NCBI GenBank assembly: GCA_019637355.1
Contig: JAHBVT010000001.1
Span: forward strand, 620,001 to 684,000
Length of the DNA stretch: 64,000 bases
Direction of reading: 5' to 3'
Source: Gemmatimonadaceae bacterium
Lineage (GTDB): Bacteria > Gemmatimonadota > Gemmatimonadetes > Gemmatimonadales > Gemmatimonadaceae
Each line of letters starts with the position of its first letter. Position 1 is the stretch's first letter. Below, piece after piece: positions 1 through 11,265 of the stretch. Made by a program: the position numbers and the translations under genes. The notes under the pieces are model-generated. The model was given only the letters and a program-made list of their open reading frames with translations. It did not search any database and was not told where the DNA came from.

Positions 1-168
1 CGGGTCCGCCCAGTCCACGCGGTCGGCGGCGATGTCGTGTTCGGCGAGCCCCTCCTGCAGCAGGGCATCGTCGTGCAGGATGTTGCGGAAGTACCAATCG
101 TCGGCGGCCGGCTCGCGGCCGACGTAGCGATGCTCGCTGAGCAGGGCGATGCGGAGGGGCTGCGGCAT
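1..168 (-). CDS. N-terminus of ATP-grasp-like protein (partial)
   Basis: A minus-strand reading frame opens with ATG at 168 and runs off the left edge after 56 codons with no stop. The start MPQPLRIALLSEHRYVG and the segment DDALLQEGLAEHDI...VDWADP resemble the N-terminal pre-ATP-grasp region of COG0189-type ligases, where a D-D-x-L-L helix is followed by a W-x-D-P strand. No catalytic part is visible, so the ligase assignment is an inference from this short N-terminus. It is transcribed divergently from katG, with about 130 nt between the two starts. Confidence 0.5.
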   Translation of the reverse strand, partial: MPQPLRIALLSEHRYVGREPAADDWYFRNILHDDALLQEGLAEHDIAADRVDWADP

Positions 169-267
169 CGCGGAAAGCTAAACGGCGTCCGAGACCGGCA
201 AACAGGCGGCGGGCCGCCAGCGGGAGCAAATCGCAGGGGTCGCGGGTTCTTCTGGCTGTTGCCGTAG

Positions 268-2508
<2,241 letters not shown>

Positions 2509-2515
2509 GCCGGCC

Positions 2516-2546
2516 GATGCCGGCGCGGGATTACCGCGCCGGCATC
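2516..2546. terminator. Hairpin between convergent katG and RidA-like genes
   Basis: A perfect 13-bp inverted repeat (GATGCCGGCGCGG, 5-nt loop, then its complement) starts 8 nt after the katG stop. It includes the last codons and stop codon of the minus-strand RidA-like gene. There is no T-tract, so it may serve as a bidirectional stop or 3'-end stabiliser. Confidence 0.6.
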
Positions 2547-2977
2547 ACCGCCATACACTCGATCTCGACGAGGGCGCCGGGGATCACAAGCGCCTTGACC
2601 ACCACCGTGCTGCGTGCCGGCGGGCTGGTCGGCCAGAACTCGCGGTAGGCCGCGTTCATTCCCTGGAAGTCCGCCGCCTCCACGAGGAACACAGTGCAGC
2701 GCACGGCGTTCTCCATCGTCGTGCCCGCCATCTCCAGCACGCGCTTCGTGTTCTCCAACGCGAGGCGCGTTTGCGCGCCAATCGACTGGTCCTCGGCGTC
2801 GCGGCGCATTCCGAGCTGGCCGGAGGCGTAGACCATATGCCCGACGCGGATGGCCGGCGTGAGCGTGGCGGAGGGATTGCCGAGCGCTTCGCGCGCCGGG
2901 GCCGGTGCCTGGGCCTGGGCGGGGGCAGTCGCGGCCAACGCGAGGGCGGTGAGGGCAAGGAGTCGGCGCATCGTCAT
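2531..2977 (-). CDS. Exported RidA/YjgF-family protein
   Basis: 148 aa. An N-terminal signal peptide (MTMRRLLALTALALAATAPAQAQ) is followed by a RidA fold with the typical strings VYASGQLG, TRLALENTKRVLEMAG and VEIECMAVMP. Cytosolic RidA proteins deaminate reactive enamines or imines. This exported version belongs to the broad Rid superfamily and its substrate is not known. Its ATG overlaps the stop of the upstream cytochrome gene (ATGA), so the two are translationally coupled. A second ATG at 2971 is possible. Nearby oxidases suggest a role in handling oxidation products, which is inference. Confidence 0.85.
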   Translation of the reverse strand: MTMRRLLALTALALAATAPAQAQAPAPAREALGNPSATLTPAIRVGHMVYASGQLGMRRDAEDQSIGAQTRLALENTKRVLEMAGTTMENAVRCTVFLVEAADFQGMNAAYREFWPTSPPARSTVVVKALVIPGALVEIECMAVMPAR

Positions 2978-3402
2978 CTCGTGGGGTTCGAGGGAGTGGA
3001 GAAGGCGAGCGTCGCGGCTTTGAGCGACGCGTCGTCGTCGGCGAGCGGAGCAGGCGTAGCGGGCATTCCGTTCAGGCGCATCAGGTACGCGACGATGTCC
3101 ACGTAGGTGCGCCGCGTCAACGTGCCGGGCTCTTCTTCCGGCATCGTGCTGCTGATGATATCGAACAAGTCGTAGGCCCGCTGGCCGCTCCAGCGCGTCT
3201 TGAAGTCCGCGGAGGACATATCCTCGGACGGATGGCAGGACTGGCACTGCGACACGTACCACTCGCGGCCGCGGGCGACCTGCGAGTCGGTCTGGATGGC
3301 GGGGAGCAGGCGCGCTGCGCGCTCGGGCTGGGCGCCGCCGATTGCGAACGGCGCGAGCGCCGCCGCGGCCACCAACGGGATGAAGAGTCGGGACGTAGGC
3401 AT
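2974..3402 (-). CDS. Exported mono-haem cytochrome c
   Basis: 142 aa with a signal peptide (MPTSRLFIPLVAAAALAPFAIGG) and one CQSCH haem-binding motif. A downstream TMPEEEPGTL segment has the Met expected as the axial ligand. The family resembles class I cytochromes paired with PQQ dehydrogenases. It forms an overlapping pair with the RidA-like gene and starts about 107 nt from the divergent FAD oxidoreductase gene, so the intergenic gap probably holds both promoters. It is similar in layout (CxxCH, MP-x-x-x-PGT, YLxRxNxMP) to the cytochrome at 8224-8625, so the two are likely paralogues. Confidence 0.88.
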   Translation of the reverse strand: MPTSRLFIPLVAAAALAPFAIGGAQPERAARLLPAIQTDSQVARGREWYVSQCQSCHPSEDMSSADFKTRWSGQRAYDLFDIISSTMPEEEPGTLTRRTYVDIVAYLMRLNGMPATPAPLADDDASLKAATLAFSTPSNPTR

Positions 3403-3508
3403 CGGGGCGGAAGCTGGCGTCATCGCAGGGGCGAAGCAACCCTCTCGCCGTTTGCGCCACGGGCGCCCAGAGACCATCTTCGCCGCTGGCCAACTTCTCC
3501 ATCTCGCA

Positions 3509-4909
3509 ATGACTGACGGTCCTGACGAAACCCGCGCGGAGCTGAAGCGCCGCGAATTCCTCCGCCTCGCCGGCCTCGGTGCTGGCGCCCTCGCCACCGG
3601 TGCGGCGATTCCCGCGCCAATCGTGGCTCAGGCCAGCGCCACGCGCCGCGCCGCTGCCTCCTCGCGCGTGGTCGTCGTTGGCGCCGGCGTCTGGGGCGCG
3701 AGCACGGCGCTCGAGCTCGCCCGCAAAGGCGCGCAGGTCACGCTGGTTGACCAGTACGGCCCCGCCAATTCGCGCAGCACCAGCGGCGACGAAACCCGCG
3801 GCATCCGCTCCAGCTACGGCGACCGCGCCGGTGAGACGGGCGTGCTGTGGACCCGCTGGGCCCGCGAGGCTATCGCCCGCTGGCAGGCCTTTGACGCCGA
3901 GCACGGCCCGCGCTTCGGCACGCGCTTCTTCATCCGCACCGGCGACGTCATCCTCCGCGAACGCGTGGAGCCCTTCGCGACGCGCACCGCCGAGCTTTGG
4001 GACGAACTCGGCGTGCGCTACGAGCGCCTGACAGCCGCCGAAGCCACGCGCCGCTGGCCGACGATCAACAGCAAGCCGTACTCCGTCATCCTCTACGAAC
4101 CGGACGCGGGCGTCGCACGTGCGCGTGCGTCCACGCAGGCGCTCGTGGCCCTCGCCCGCGATGCTGGCGTCACCTATCGGACGGGGCGCGTCACGCCCGG
4201 TGAGATCCGCAGCGGTACGATGCAGTCGCTGCGCCTCGACGACGGCAGCACCATCGGCGCCGACGCGTACGTGTTCGCCTGCGGTCCCTGGCTGCGCAAG
4301 GTGTTCCCGGACCTGCTCGAGGACCGGATGCGTACGCCGCTGGGCCACGTCTGCTACTTCGGCACGCCGGTGGCCGACGAGCGCTTCTTCGCGCCCAACA
4401 TCCCGAGCTGGAACGTCCCCGGCGTGACGGGTTGGGGCGCGCTGCCGATCGACTCGCGCGGCTTCCGTGTACGCGGGGCCTTCGCCGCCCCGCCGCCGCC
4501 ACGCCGCGAGGGCGAGCCCGAGGCGCCGCCACCGCCGCGCCCGGCGCCAGACCCCACCGCGCAGGACGCCGACCGCAGCTCGCGCTGGTCCAGCGAGGAT
4601 CGCATCGCCGGCTCGCGCCGCGTGCTCGAGCGCGTCTTCCCGCTGCTCGCCGAGGCGCCGCTGCTCGAGACGCGCAGCTGCCACTACGAGAGCACGGCCA
4701 ACCGCAACTTCATCGTCGACCGCCACCCCCAGGCCTCCAACGCCTGGATCACCGGCGCCGGCCAAGCCGAGGGCTTCAAGTTCGCGCCCCTGCTCGGCGA
4801 GTACGGCGCCAAGCGCATCCTCGGCGAATCTACCGACGCCGCGCTCGACGACGCCTTCAAGTTCCCGACGCAATCGTACACCGCCGCCCCTTCCGGAGAC
4901 GACGAATGA
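3509..4909 (+). CDS. Tat-exported FAD-dependent oxidoreductase (DAO family)
   Basis: 466 aa. A twin-arginine signal (KRREFLRLAGLGAGALATGA, ending near PIVAQA) precedes a Rossmann FAD site VVVVGAGVWGASTALELARKG and the DAO/sarcosine-oxidase-like fold with TSGDETRGIR and the C-terminal WITGAGQAEGFKFAPLLG. A proline-rich insertion sits around residues 330-355 (PPPPRREGEPEAPPPPRP), which is unusual. The family oxidises amines or amino acids; the substrate here cannot be read. Start chosen at the ATG just before the Tat motif; longer in-frame extension is antisense to the cytochrome gene. Overlaps the next gene by ATGA, so the two form an operon. Confidence 0.85.
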   Translation: MTDGPDETRAELKRREFLRLAGLGAGALATGAAIPAPIVAQASATRRAAASSRVVVVGAGVWGASTALELARKGAQVTLVDQYGPANSRSTSGDETRGIRSSYGDRAGETGVLWTRWAREAIARWQAFDAEHGPRFGTRFFIRTGDVILRERVEPFATRTAELWDELGVRYERLTAAEATRRWPTINSKPYSVILYEPDAGVARARASTQALVALARDAGVTYRTGRVTPGEIRSGTMQSLRLDDGSTIGADAYVFACGPWLRKVFPDLLEDRMRTPLGHVCYFGTPVADERFFAPNIPSWNVPGVTGWGALPIDSRGFRVRGAFAAPPPPRREGEPEAPPPPRPAPDPTAQDADRSSRWSSEDRIAGSRRVLERVFPLLAEAPLLETRSCHYESTANRNFIVDRHPQASNAWITGAGQAEGFKFAPLLGEYGAKRILGESTDAALDDAFKFPTQSYTAAPSGDDE

Positions 4910-5967
4910 CCTCACGTGTGATGCTCGGCGCCCTCGCCATCGTGCTCGCGGCGCCACTTGCCGCGCAGGCGCCGGTGAACGACCGCCCGAATCCGTACCG
5001 CACCGTCGAAGGCTGGGCGAAGATGCCCCAGGGCCGCAGCTGGGGTTCCACCAGCGCCGTAGCCATCGACCGCGACGGCGTGAGCGTGTGGGTGGCCGAG
5101 CGCTGCGCGGCCAACAACTGCGTGGGCTCGGACCTCGACCCCATCCTCAAGTTCGACGCCAACGGCAACCTTGTGCGCGCCTTCGGCCGCGGGCAGGTCG
5201 CCTGGCCCCACGGGATGACCGTGGATCACGAAGGCAACATCTGGGTCACCGATGCCCGCGACAATCTCGCCGCGCTGCGCGCCGAAGCGGGCGAGGGCGG
5301 GCAGATCGATTCCACGCGCCTATACGGCCACCAGATCCTCAAGTTCTCGCCCGAAGGCGTGCTGCTGATGACCCTCGGCAGCCGCGGCGGCGCGCGTGAG
5401 CCCGGATACTTCTGGCAGCCCAACGCCGTGCTCATCGCGCCCAACGGCGACATCTGGGTGGCCGAGGGGCATTCGTCGCAGCCCGGCTCCAGCGCGCGCG
5501 TGCTCAAGTTCGATCGCACGGGCCGCCTGCTGCTCAGCCTCGGCTCCACCGTCGGCAAGGGCGAGGGGCAGTTCGACCAGCCGCACGCGCTCGCGATGGA
5601 TTCGCAGGGGCGGCTGTTCATCGCCGACCGCAGCAACAATCGCCTGCTGATCTACAACCAGCAGGGCGTGCTGCTCGACACCTGGTACCAGTTCTCGCGC
5701 ATCAGCGGACTGTTCATCGACGCCAACGACGTGCTCTACGCGGCGGATTCCGAGTCCGGCTCGATCGCGCCGACGCGTCCGGAGTGGAAGCGCGGCATCC
5801 GCATCGGCAACGCGCGGACGGGTGAGGTCACGGCATTCATCCCGGACCCGGTGGAGCAGACCCGCAACACCAGCGCCGCCGAGGGCGTGGCGGTGGACCG
5901 CAACGGCGTCATCTACGGTGCCGAAGTCGGTCCACGCGCCCTCAAGCGCTACGAACGCGTTCCTTAG
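4906..5967 (+). CDS. Secreted NHL-repeat beta-propeller protein
   Basis: 353 aa with a signal peptide (MTSRVMLGALAIVLAAPLAAQ) and repeated NHL blades, for example VAWPHGMTVDHEGNIWVTD, FWQPNAVLIAPNGDIWVAE and FDQPHALAMDSQGRLFIAD. The propeller resembles the lyase domain of peptidyl-hydroxyglycine amidating enzymes, but no catalytic claim is made. It is coupled to the upstream FAD oxidoreductase by a 4-nt overlap and converges on the PQQ dehydrogenase gene, with stop codons overlapping. It may be a scaffold or a lyase acting on the oxidase product, which is inference. Confidence 0.85.
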   Translation: MTSRVMLGALAIVLAAPLAAQAPVNDRPNPYRTVEGWAKMPQGRSWGSTSAVAIDRDGVSVWVAERCAANNCVGSDLDPILKFDANGNLVRAFGRGQVAWPHGMTVDHEGNIWVTDARDNLAALRAEAGEGGQIDSTRLYGHQILKFSPEGVLLMTLGSRGGAREPGYFWQPNAVLIAPNGDIWVAEGHSSQPGSSARVLKFDRTGRLLLSLGSTVGKGEGQFDQPHALAMDSQGRLFIADRSNNRLLIYNQQGVLLDTWYQFSRISGLFIDANDVLYAADSESGSIAPTRPEWKRGIRIGNARTGEVTAFIPDPVEQTRNTSAAEGVAVDRNGVIYGAEVGPRALKRYERVP

Positions 5968-8180
5968 TCAGGAAGGCGCAGGGCCACCAACGAGGTGTTG
6001 GCGCCGGCCCCGGTAGCGAAGACGATGTACTGCTTTCCGCGATGCATAAAGGTCATCGGCATCGCGGTGGTGCGTGAGGGAATCTCCACCGCACCGACTT
6101 CGCGGCCCGTGGCCTTGTCCACCGCGAAGATCCGCGGCGGCGTGTTCGGCACGCCGCCCGAACGTCCGGTGCCGTAGATCATCAGCGTCTTGGTGACGAT
6201 GATCTGCGCCTGTCCGCCTGCCGGACGCGGCGGCAGCGTCACGCCGCGGAACAGCGGGTCGTTGCTGGTCACCGGGATCCAGCCGCCGTTCGGCAGCCAG
6301 AAACGCTTCTCCCCGGCGCGCATATCGTAGGCCGTGATCCCGCCGAGTTCCTTCGGCTTGAGGATCGACACGCCGTGCAGCATCGACGCGGCCGCGCGGC
6401 CGCCGAAGCCGCCGCCGCGCGATTCCGGCGCCACGTAGCCCGGCGGCGGAGGCAGCGCGCCGATCAAGCCGCAATTGTCGCGCGGCGAGCTGTAGTTGAA
6501 CTCCGAGCAGGGATCCTTCTGCAGCGAGATCGTCGAGAGGCCGCTGAGCGCCGCCACGTAGAGCATCCCGGTCTCGAGGTCCATCGCCGCACCGCCGTCG
6601 ATGTTCACGCCGCCCGACGCACCCGGCGCGTACCAGGAGCAGCGCAGGCCCGTCGGACCGCTGCCGTCGGCCAGCACCGCCGGAATGAAGTACGGTCCCA
6701 TCCGGCAGCGCCGCGCCATCGCCAGGGCCGAGTCGCGGATGGCCGGCGTGTAGTCGATGACGTCGCTCTCGAGCAGGCCCTGCTGCGCGTAGGGCTCGGG
6801 TTTGGTGGGGATCGGCTGCGTCGGGGACGCGCGCTCGCCCGGCACGTCGCTCTGCGGCACCGGTCGCTCCACGATCGGCCAGATCGGTTCGCCGGTCACG
6901 CGGTCGAAGGTGTAGATCCAGCCCTGCTTCGTCGTCTGTGCAATCACCTTCCGCGGCCGCCCGTCGATCACCGCGTCGTAGAGGTTCGGCGCCTGCGGCG
7001 TGTCGTAGTCCCAGATGTCGTGGTGCACCATCTGGAAGTGCCACTTTCGCTGGCCGGTGCGCGCATCCAACGCCACCAGCGAGTTGCCATAGAGATTGTC
7101 GCCGGGGCGATGGCCGCCGTACTCGTCCATCAGCGGCATCCCCACCGGGATGTAGACCATATTCAGCGCCGGGTCGGCCGAGTAGGTGGCCCAGGCGTCG
7201 TTCTTGCCCACGCCCTCGTCGCCCACGCGCGAGCCGCGCTCCCAGGTCTCGGCGCCGAACTCGCCCGGCTGCGGCACGAGGTTGAACAGCCAGAGCTGCC
7301 GACCCGTGCGCACGTCGAAGCCGCGGATGTAGCCGGGCAGGTTGCGCACGCGGATCGGGTAGTAGCCGTGGATGCTCGAGTTGCCCACGACGATGACGTC
7401 GTTGACCATAATCGCCGGCGAGCTGTTGGCGATCTGTCCGTGCACCGGGTCGATGCCCACCGTGCCGTCGGCGCCGGTGCGCGTCACTGGGTCCCAGCCT
7501 TCGCCCGGCCGCGCGCGCCGTGCCGGCGCCGCGTCGGAGATGATCAGCGAGCCCGTGTCGTCCACCGCCAGCGGCACCAACTCGAAGCCCAGTCCCGCCT
7601 GCAAGTCCACCACGCCGTTGCGCCCGAAGTTCGGGTCGGGAATCCCCGTGCGCGCGTCCAGCGAAACCATATGGTAGCCCGGCGTCACGAGGATGATCCG
7701 CTCGATCGTGCCGTCGGTCCAATAGGTGAGGCCGCGTCCCGCGAACTGTCGCGGCGCCTTCTGCCAGCGAATGCCTTCTTCAAGGCGATACGACCACAGC
7801 GTCTCGCCCGTCTCGGGATCCAGCGCCGCCGCGATGCGCCGCGTCGTCGCCACGGTGAAGAGCCGCCCGTTGGCGTACAGCGGCGTCGTACGGTAGTACT
7901 CGTCGCTGCCGAACGCCGAGGCGTTCCACTGCCAGGCGACCTCGAGTCGGTTGAAGTTCTGCGCGTTGATCTGCTCCAGCGGCGAATAGCGCGAGCTCCA
8001 GGCATCGGCGGCCCAGACGCGCCACTCGCCGGCCACGTTGCCGCGGGCGTCGGGCAGGGCCACGCGGCCCACGCCGCCAGGGGCCGTCGTCGGCCGCACG
8101 TGCTGCGCGGTGAGTGGCGCTGCGGCGCCGAGGGCGAGGAGGGCGGCAGCCAGCGCGACGCAGGGGACTCGGCGAATCAT
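5964..8180 (-). CDS. PQQ-dependent dehydrogenase
   Basis: 738 aa with a signal peptide and an eight-bladed quinoprotein propeller. Typical tryptophan-docking repeats are visible: GEWRVWAADAWSSRYSPLEQ at the N-terminus, DPETGETLWSYR, DVRTGRQLWLF, DARTGQRKWHFQMVHHDIWD, and a C-terminal QYIVFATG. No fused cytochrome domain is present. Electrons probably pass to a separate cytochrome c such as the product of the gene at 8224-8625 upstream in the same direction. The family oxidises alcohols or sugars; the sequence does not settle which. Start chosen at the ATG just before the signal sequence MIRRVPCVALAAALLALG. Confidence 0.92.
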   Translation of the reverse strand: MIRRVPCVALAAALLALGAAAPLTAQHVRPTTAPGGVGRVALPDARGNVAGEWRVWAADAWSSRYSPLEQINAQNFNRLEVAWQWNASAFGSDEYYRTTPLYANGRLFTVATTRRIAAALDPETGETLWSYRLEEGIRWQKAPRQFAGRGLTYWTDGTIERIILVTPGYHMVSLDARTGIPDPNFGRNGVVDLQAGLGFELVPLAVDDTGSLIISDAAPARRARPGEGWDPVTRTGADGTVGIDPVHGQIANSSPAIMVNDVIVVGNSSIHGYYPIRVRNLPGYIRGFDVRTGRQLWLFNLVPQPGEFGAETWERGSRVGDEGVGKNDAWATYSADPALNMVYIPVGMPLMDEYGGHRPGDNLYGNSLVALDARTGQRKWHFQMVHHDIWDYDTPQAPNLYDAVIDGRPRKVIAQTTKQGWIYTFDRVTGEPIWPIVERPVPQSDVPGERASPTQPIPTKPEPYAQQGLLESDVIDYTPAIRDSALAMARRCRMGPYFIPAVLADGSGPTGLRCSWYAPGASGGVNIDGGAAMDLETGMLYVAALSGLSTISLQKDPCSEFNYSSPRDNCGLIGALPPPPGYVAPESRGGGFGGRAAASMLHGVSILKPKELGGITAYDMRAGEKRFWLPNGGWIPVTSNDPLFRGVTLPPRPAGGQAQIIVTKTLMIYGTGRSGGVPNTPPRIFAVDKATGREVGAVEIPSRTTAMPMTFMHRGKQYIVFATGAGANTSLVALRLPD

Positions 8181-8223
8181 TGCAACTCCGTGGTGGGGCG
8201 GGGCGGGCCGCCCCCTCCGGCGG

Positions 8224-8625
8224 CTAGCGGGCCGGCGCAGAGGGGACGGAGTCAATGCGGATACGATGCAGCGCCGCGGCGTCCACCGCGAGGGGGCGCG
8301 CGCCGGTGGGCATCCGGTTGATGCGCAGCAGGTAGGCCGTGACCTGCACGTACTCCTCGTCGCTCATCGTGCCCGGGTCCGTCTTCGGCATCTCCTGCTT
8401 GAGATAGTCGAAGAGGGCGCCCAACGACCTGCCGTGCCACTTGGCGATGAACTCTCCGCCCGCGTGCTGCGTGGGCGTGTGGCAGGACACGCAGGCCATT
8501 AGGAAGACGTCGCGGCCGGCGTCGGCCTGGGCGCGCGTGTACACGCCGTCGGCGGTGTGGCGCGGATCATCCGGCACGACGACCGCCACGACGGCGGCCA
8601 GCAACAGGGCAACGAGCAATGGCAC
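8224..8625 (-). CDS. Membrane-anchored mono-haem cytochrome c
   Basis: About 133 aa. The proposed GTG start at 8625 lies 5 nt after the HupE-like stop and gives an N-terminal hydrophobic helix (VPLLVALLLAAVVAVVV) followed by one CVSCH haem site and a QEMPKTDPGTMSDEEY segment with the likely axial Met. It sits between the HupE-like and PQQ dehydrogenase genes, all on the minus strand, so it is the natural electron acceptor for the dehydrogenase. It is similar to the cytochrome at 2974-3402. The long upstream extension of this frame is antisense or overlapping and is not counted. Confidence 0.82.
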   Translation of the reverse strand: MPLLVALLLAAVVAVVVPDDPRHTADGVYTRAQADAGRDVFLMACVSCHTPTQHAGGEFIAKWHGRSLGALFDYLKQEMPKTDPGTMSDEEYVQVTAYLLRINRMPTGARPLAVDAAALHRIRIDSVPSAPAR

Positions 8626-8630
8626 GACGG

Positions 8631-9956
8631 TCAGGGCCTCGTCAATCGCAGGATCAACGGCCGCAGCGCCAGTGCCGCGGCCAGCGCGACGGCGCCCAGC
8701 AGGGCCACGCGCATCGCGTACAGGAGGAAGCTCGCATCCAGCGCCGGAAGGGCAAGGGTCAGCTCGTGCGCCGCCAGCTCCTCCCAGCGCTCGGCCATCC
8801 AGTGCCAGGCGCTGTGCGCCACGAGGGCCGAGCCCACCCAGGTGACGAGGTGCCCGCGCTCCACCGGCAACTTCCGTCGCAGCGCCGTGAGCGCCACCAG
8901 TGCCACGCTCAGCACCAACACCTGCCCCAGCTCCACGCCGATGTTGAACGCCGCCAGCGCCGTGAGCAGGTTGCCACCCGCGTACTGCAACTGCTCCTGC
9001 AGCGCGAACGAGAATCCGAAGCCGTGGATGAGTCCGAAGCCGAAGGCCATCCGCCACCGGCGTTCGAGTCGCGCTTCGTCGAGCAGCACGTTCTCCACGC
9101 AGAGCCAGAGAATCGACGCCGCGATCGCCGTCTCCACCAGCGGCGGGAACCACAGCGCCGTGGGAATCGCCCCCAGCGCGGCCGCGCCCAGCGTGATCGA
9201 GTGCGCCACCGTGAACGCCGTCACCACCGCCACCAAGGGACGCCAGCGCCGCACCGGCAGCACGAGGCAGATGACGAACAGCAGATGATCCAGCCCGCCG
9301 AGGATGTGCCAGAAGCCTTCGGCGAGGAACTGGCCCGCGCTCTGCCACCAGCGCGGGTCCAGCGTGACGACGCCTGGGTCGCCGGTGTAGCGCAGCGTGC
9401 GCACGCGGCCGTCCGGCAGCACCAGGTGGAGCACGCTCGAGGTCCGGACGCCCAGCCGCGCCAGCGCAGGCCGCAGCGCAAGCCGCGCATCTTCGCGCGG
9501 AATGCTGAACTCCAGCCGCACGTCGAAGTGCGCCTGCCGCCACGGGATCGCCAGCGTATCGCCCAGCTCCGGGGCGGCGAAACTCGCCTCGGCGGAAGCG
9601 AGGGATTCGAAGCTGCGGTCATCGGGCAAGGCGAGGCGCGTCGCGCGCACACGGGCCGCGGGCGTGGGCACGCCATCGGCGCTGAGCTCCACCGCCTCAG
9701 CCAGCCACAGCCGCGCCGCCTCGGGGAGCAGGGCGCGCACGCGGACCATATCCAACCTGCCGTCCGCCCGCTCCGGGAAGTCCAGGTCCCGCATCGCCTC
9801 CAGCGGTACGCGCAGCAGCAGCGTAAGCGTGGTGTCGCGCGGGACCACCCACGCACGCAGGGCCACGCGCTCCGGAATCTCGTGCGAGTCCAGTGCGCGG
9901 GGCATCGTGGTGGCCAGCAGCAGGCTGGCGAGGAGCAGCAAGCGTCTCTGGTGCAT
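8631..9956 (-). CDS. HupE/UreJ-family membrane protein
   Basis: 441 aa. After a signal sequence there is a soluble extracytoplasmic region of roughly 200 residues, then a C-terminal six- to seven-helix membrane domain with the HupE/UreJ signature strings WHILGGLDHLLFVICL, FTVAHSITLGAAALG and FGLIHGFGFSFALQ. HupE/UreJ proteins are linked to nickel, cobalt or copper uptake in some bacteria; the function of this long exported-domain form is not established. Conserved His and Asp in the membrane motifs are retained. First in an apparent minus-strand operon with the cytochrome and PQQ dehydrogenase. Confidence 0.82.
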   Translation of the reverse strand: MHQRRLLLLASLLLATTMPRALDSHEIPERVALRAWVVPRDTTLTLLLRVPLEAMRDLDFPERADGRLDMVRVRALLPEAARLWLAEAVELSADGVPTPAARVRATRLALPDDRSFESLASAEASFAAPELGDTLAIPWRQAHFDVRLEFSIPREDARLALRPALARLGVRTSSVLHLVLPDGRVRTLRYTGDPGVVTLDPRWWQSAGQFLAEGFWHILGGLDHLLFVICLVLPVRRWRPLVAVVTAFTVAHSITLGAAALGAIPTALWFPPLVETAIAASILWLCVENVLLDEARLERRWRMAFGFGLIHGFGFSFALQEQLQYAGGNLLTALAAFNIGVELGQVLVLSVALVALTALRRKLPVERGHLVTWVGSALVAHSAWHWMAERWEELAAHELTLALPALDASFLLYAMRVALLGAVALAAALALRPLILRLTRP

Positions 9957-10034
9957 CGTCGCGAGGAGATATAGCATATGGCACGCGCGGATTCACGCGT
10001 CGCGCTGGATCCAGACCACGTCCTCGGAGCCCGG

Positions 10035-11213
10035 ATGTCCCGCAAGAGAACGTCCATCCTCGCCGCCGTGTTGGGCGCCGTCATCCTCACGCTGGCCATC
10101 GGCCAGGCGCGGCTCAGTGCCTCGCTCGAGCGGCAGCCCGTACAGGCGCCCGTCTTCGAAGTGGACCCCTTCTGGCCCAAGCCCCTGCCCAACGGCTGGG
10201 TGATCGGCTCGGTCATCGGCGTCGGCGTGGACTCGCGCGACCACGTGTACATCGTGCACCGCCATCAGTCGCTCAACGCGCGCACCGAGATCGGCGCCGC
10301 GCAGGATCCGCCGACCGGCGACTGCTGCAGCCCCGCGCCGCCGGTGCTGGAGTTCGACCCCGAGGGCAACCTCGTGCGCGCCTGGGGCGGCCCCGGCGAG
10401 GGCTTCACCTGGCCCAACTCCAACCACGGCATCGCCATCGACCACCGCGACAACGTGTGGATCGGCGGCAACGGCCAGGGCGACTCGCACATCCTGCAGT
10501 TCACGCGTGACGGCCGCTTCGTGCGCCAACTCGGCGAGCCCGGTCGCCCCGTGAACAGCCGCAGCACCGAGTGGTTCGGCCGCGTGGCCAAGATCTCGTT
10601 CGATCCCGCCGCCAACGAGGCCTTCGTCGCCGACGGCTACGGCCACAAGCGCGTCGCCGTGCTGGATATGACCACCGGCGCCATCAAGCGCTTCTGGGGC
10701 GCCTACGGCAACGCGCCGCTCGACACGAATATGGGGCCCTACGACCCCGACGCGCCGCTCGCGCCGCAGTTCCGCAATCCCGTGCACTGCGCCGAGCCGT
10801 CGGTGGATGGGCTCGTGTACGTCTGCGACCGGCCCAACAACCGCATCCAGGTCTTCCGCCGCGACGGCTCCTTCGTGAACGAGGTGCGCATCGCGCCGCG
10901 CACGCTGGGCGACGGTGCCGTGTGGGACATCGCCTTCTCGCGCGACGCCGAGCAGCGCTACCTGTACCTCGCCGACGGCAAGAACGAGAAGGTCTACGTG
11001 ATGGACCGGCGCTCGCTCACGGTGCTCACCAGCTTCGGCGGCGGGGGCCGGCAGCCGGGACAGTTCTTCGCGGTGCACTCCATCGCCACCGACTCGCGCG
11101 GCAACATCTTCACCACCGAGACCTACGAGGGCAAGCGCGTGCAGCGCTTCGTGTATCGCGGCGTGCGGGCGGTGACGCAGCGCGATCAGGGGCCGCCCTG
11201 GCCGGTGCGCTGA
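10035..11213 (+). CDS. Exported 6-bladed NHL beta-propeller protein
   Basis: 392 aa. One N-terminal hydrophobic segment (SILAAVLGAVILTLAIG) is followed by NHL blades such as FTWPNSNHGIAIDHRDNVWIGG, NEAFVADGYGHKRVAVLD, LVYVCDRPNNRIQVF and the last blade SIATDSRGNIFTTETYEGKRVQRF. The protein is probably periplasmic or surface exposed. Catalytic residues are not recognisable. It is divergent from the HupE operon with about 78 nt between starts. The ATG at 10035 was chosen because it directly precedes the signal anchor. Confidence 0.83.
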   Translation: MSRKRTSILAAVLGAVILTLAIGQARLSASLERQPVQAPVFEVDPFWPKPLPNGWVIGSVIGVGVDSRDHVYIVHRHQSLNARTEIGAAQDPPTGDCCSPAPPVLEFDPEGNLVRAWGGPGEGFTWPNSNHGIAIDHRDNVWIGGNGQGDSHILQFTRDGRFVRQLGEPGRPVNSRSTEWFGRVAKISFDPAANEAFVADGYGHKRVAVLDMTTGAIKRFWGAYGNAPLDTNMGPYDPDAPLAPQFRNPVHCAEPSVDGLVYVCDRPNNRIQVFRRDGSFVNEVRIAPRTLGDGAVWDIAFSRDAEQRYLYLADGKNEKVYVMDRRSLTVLTSFGGGGRQPGQFFAVHSIATDSRGNIFTTETYEGKRVQRFVYRGVRAVTQRDQGPPWPVR

Positions 11214-11265
11214 ACCCGCCGCAGGCAGGGCTGAGGGACGCGGCGCAACCGCGCGAGACCGCCTG

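Noticed and set aside
2531-4957. 808-codon minus-strand open frame
   Set aside because: Only the last 149 codons match a family (RidA). The rest is antisense to the FAD oxidoreductase gene and is a GC-rich shadow.
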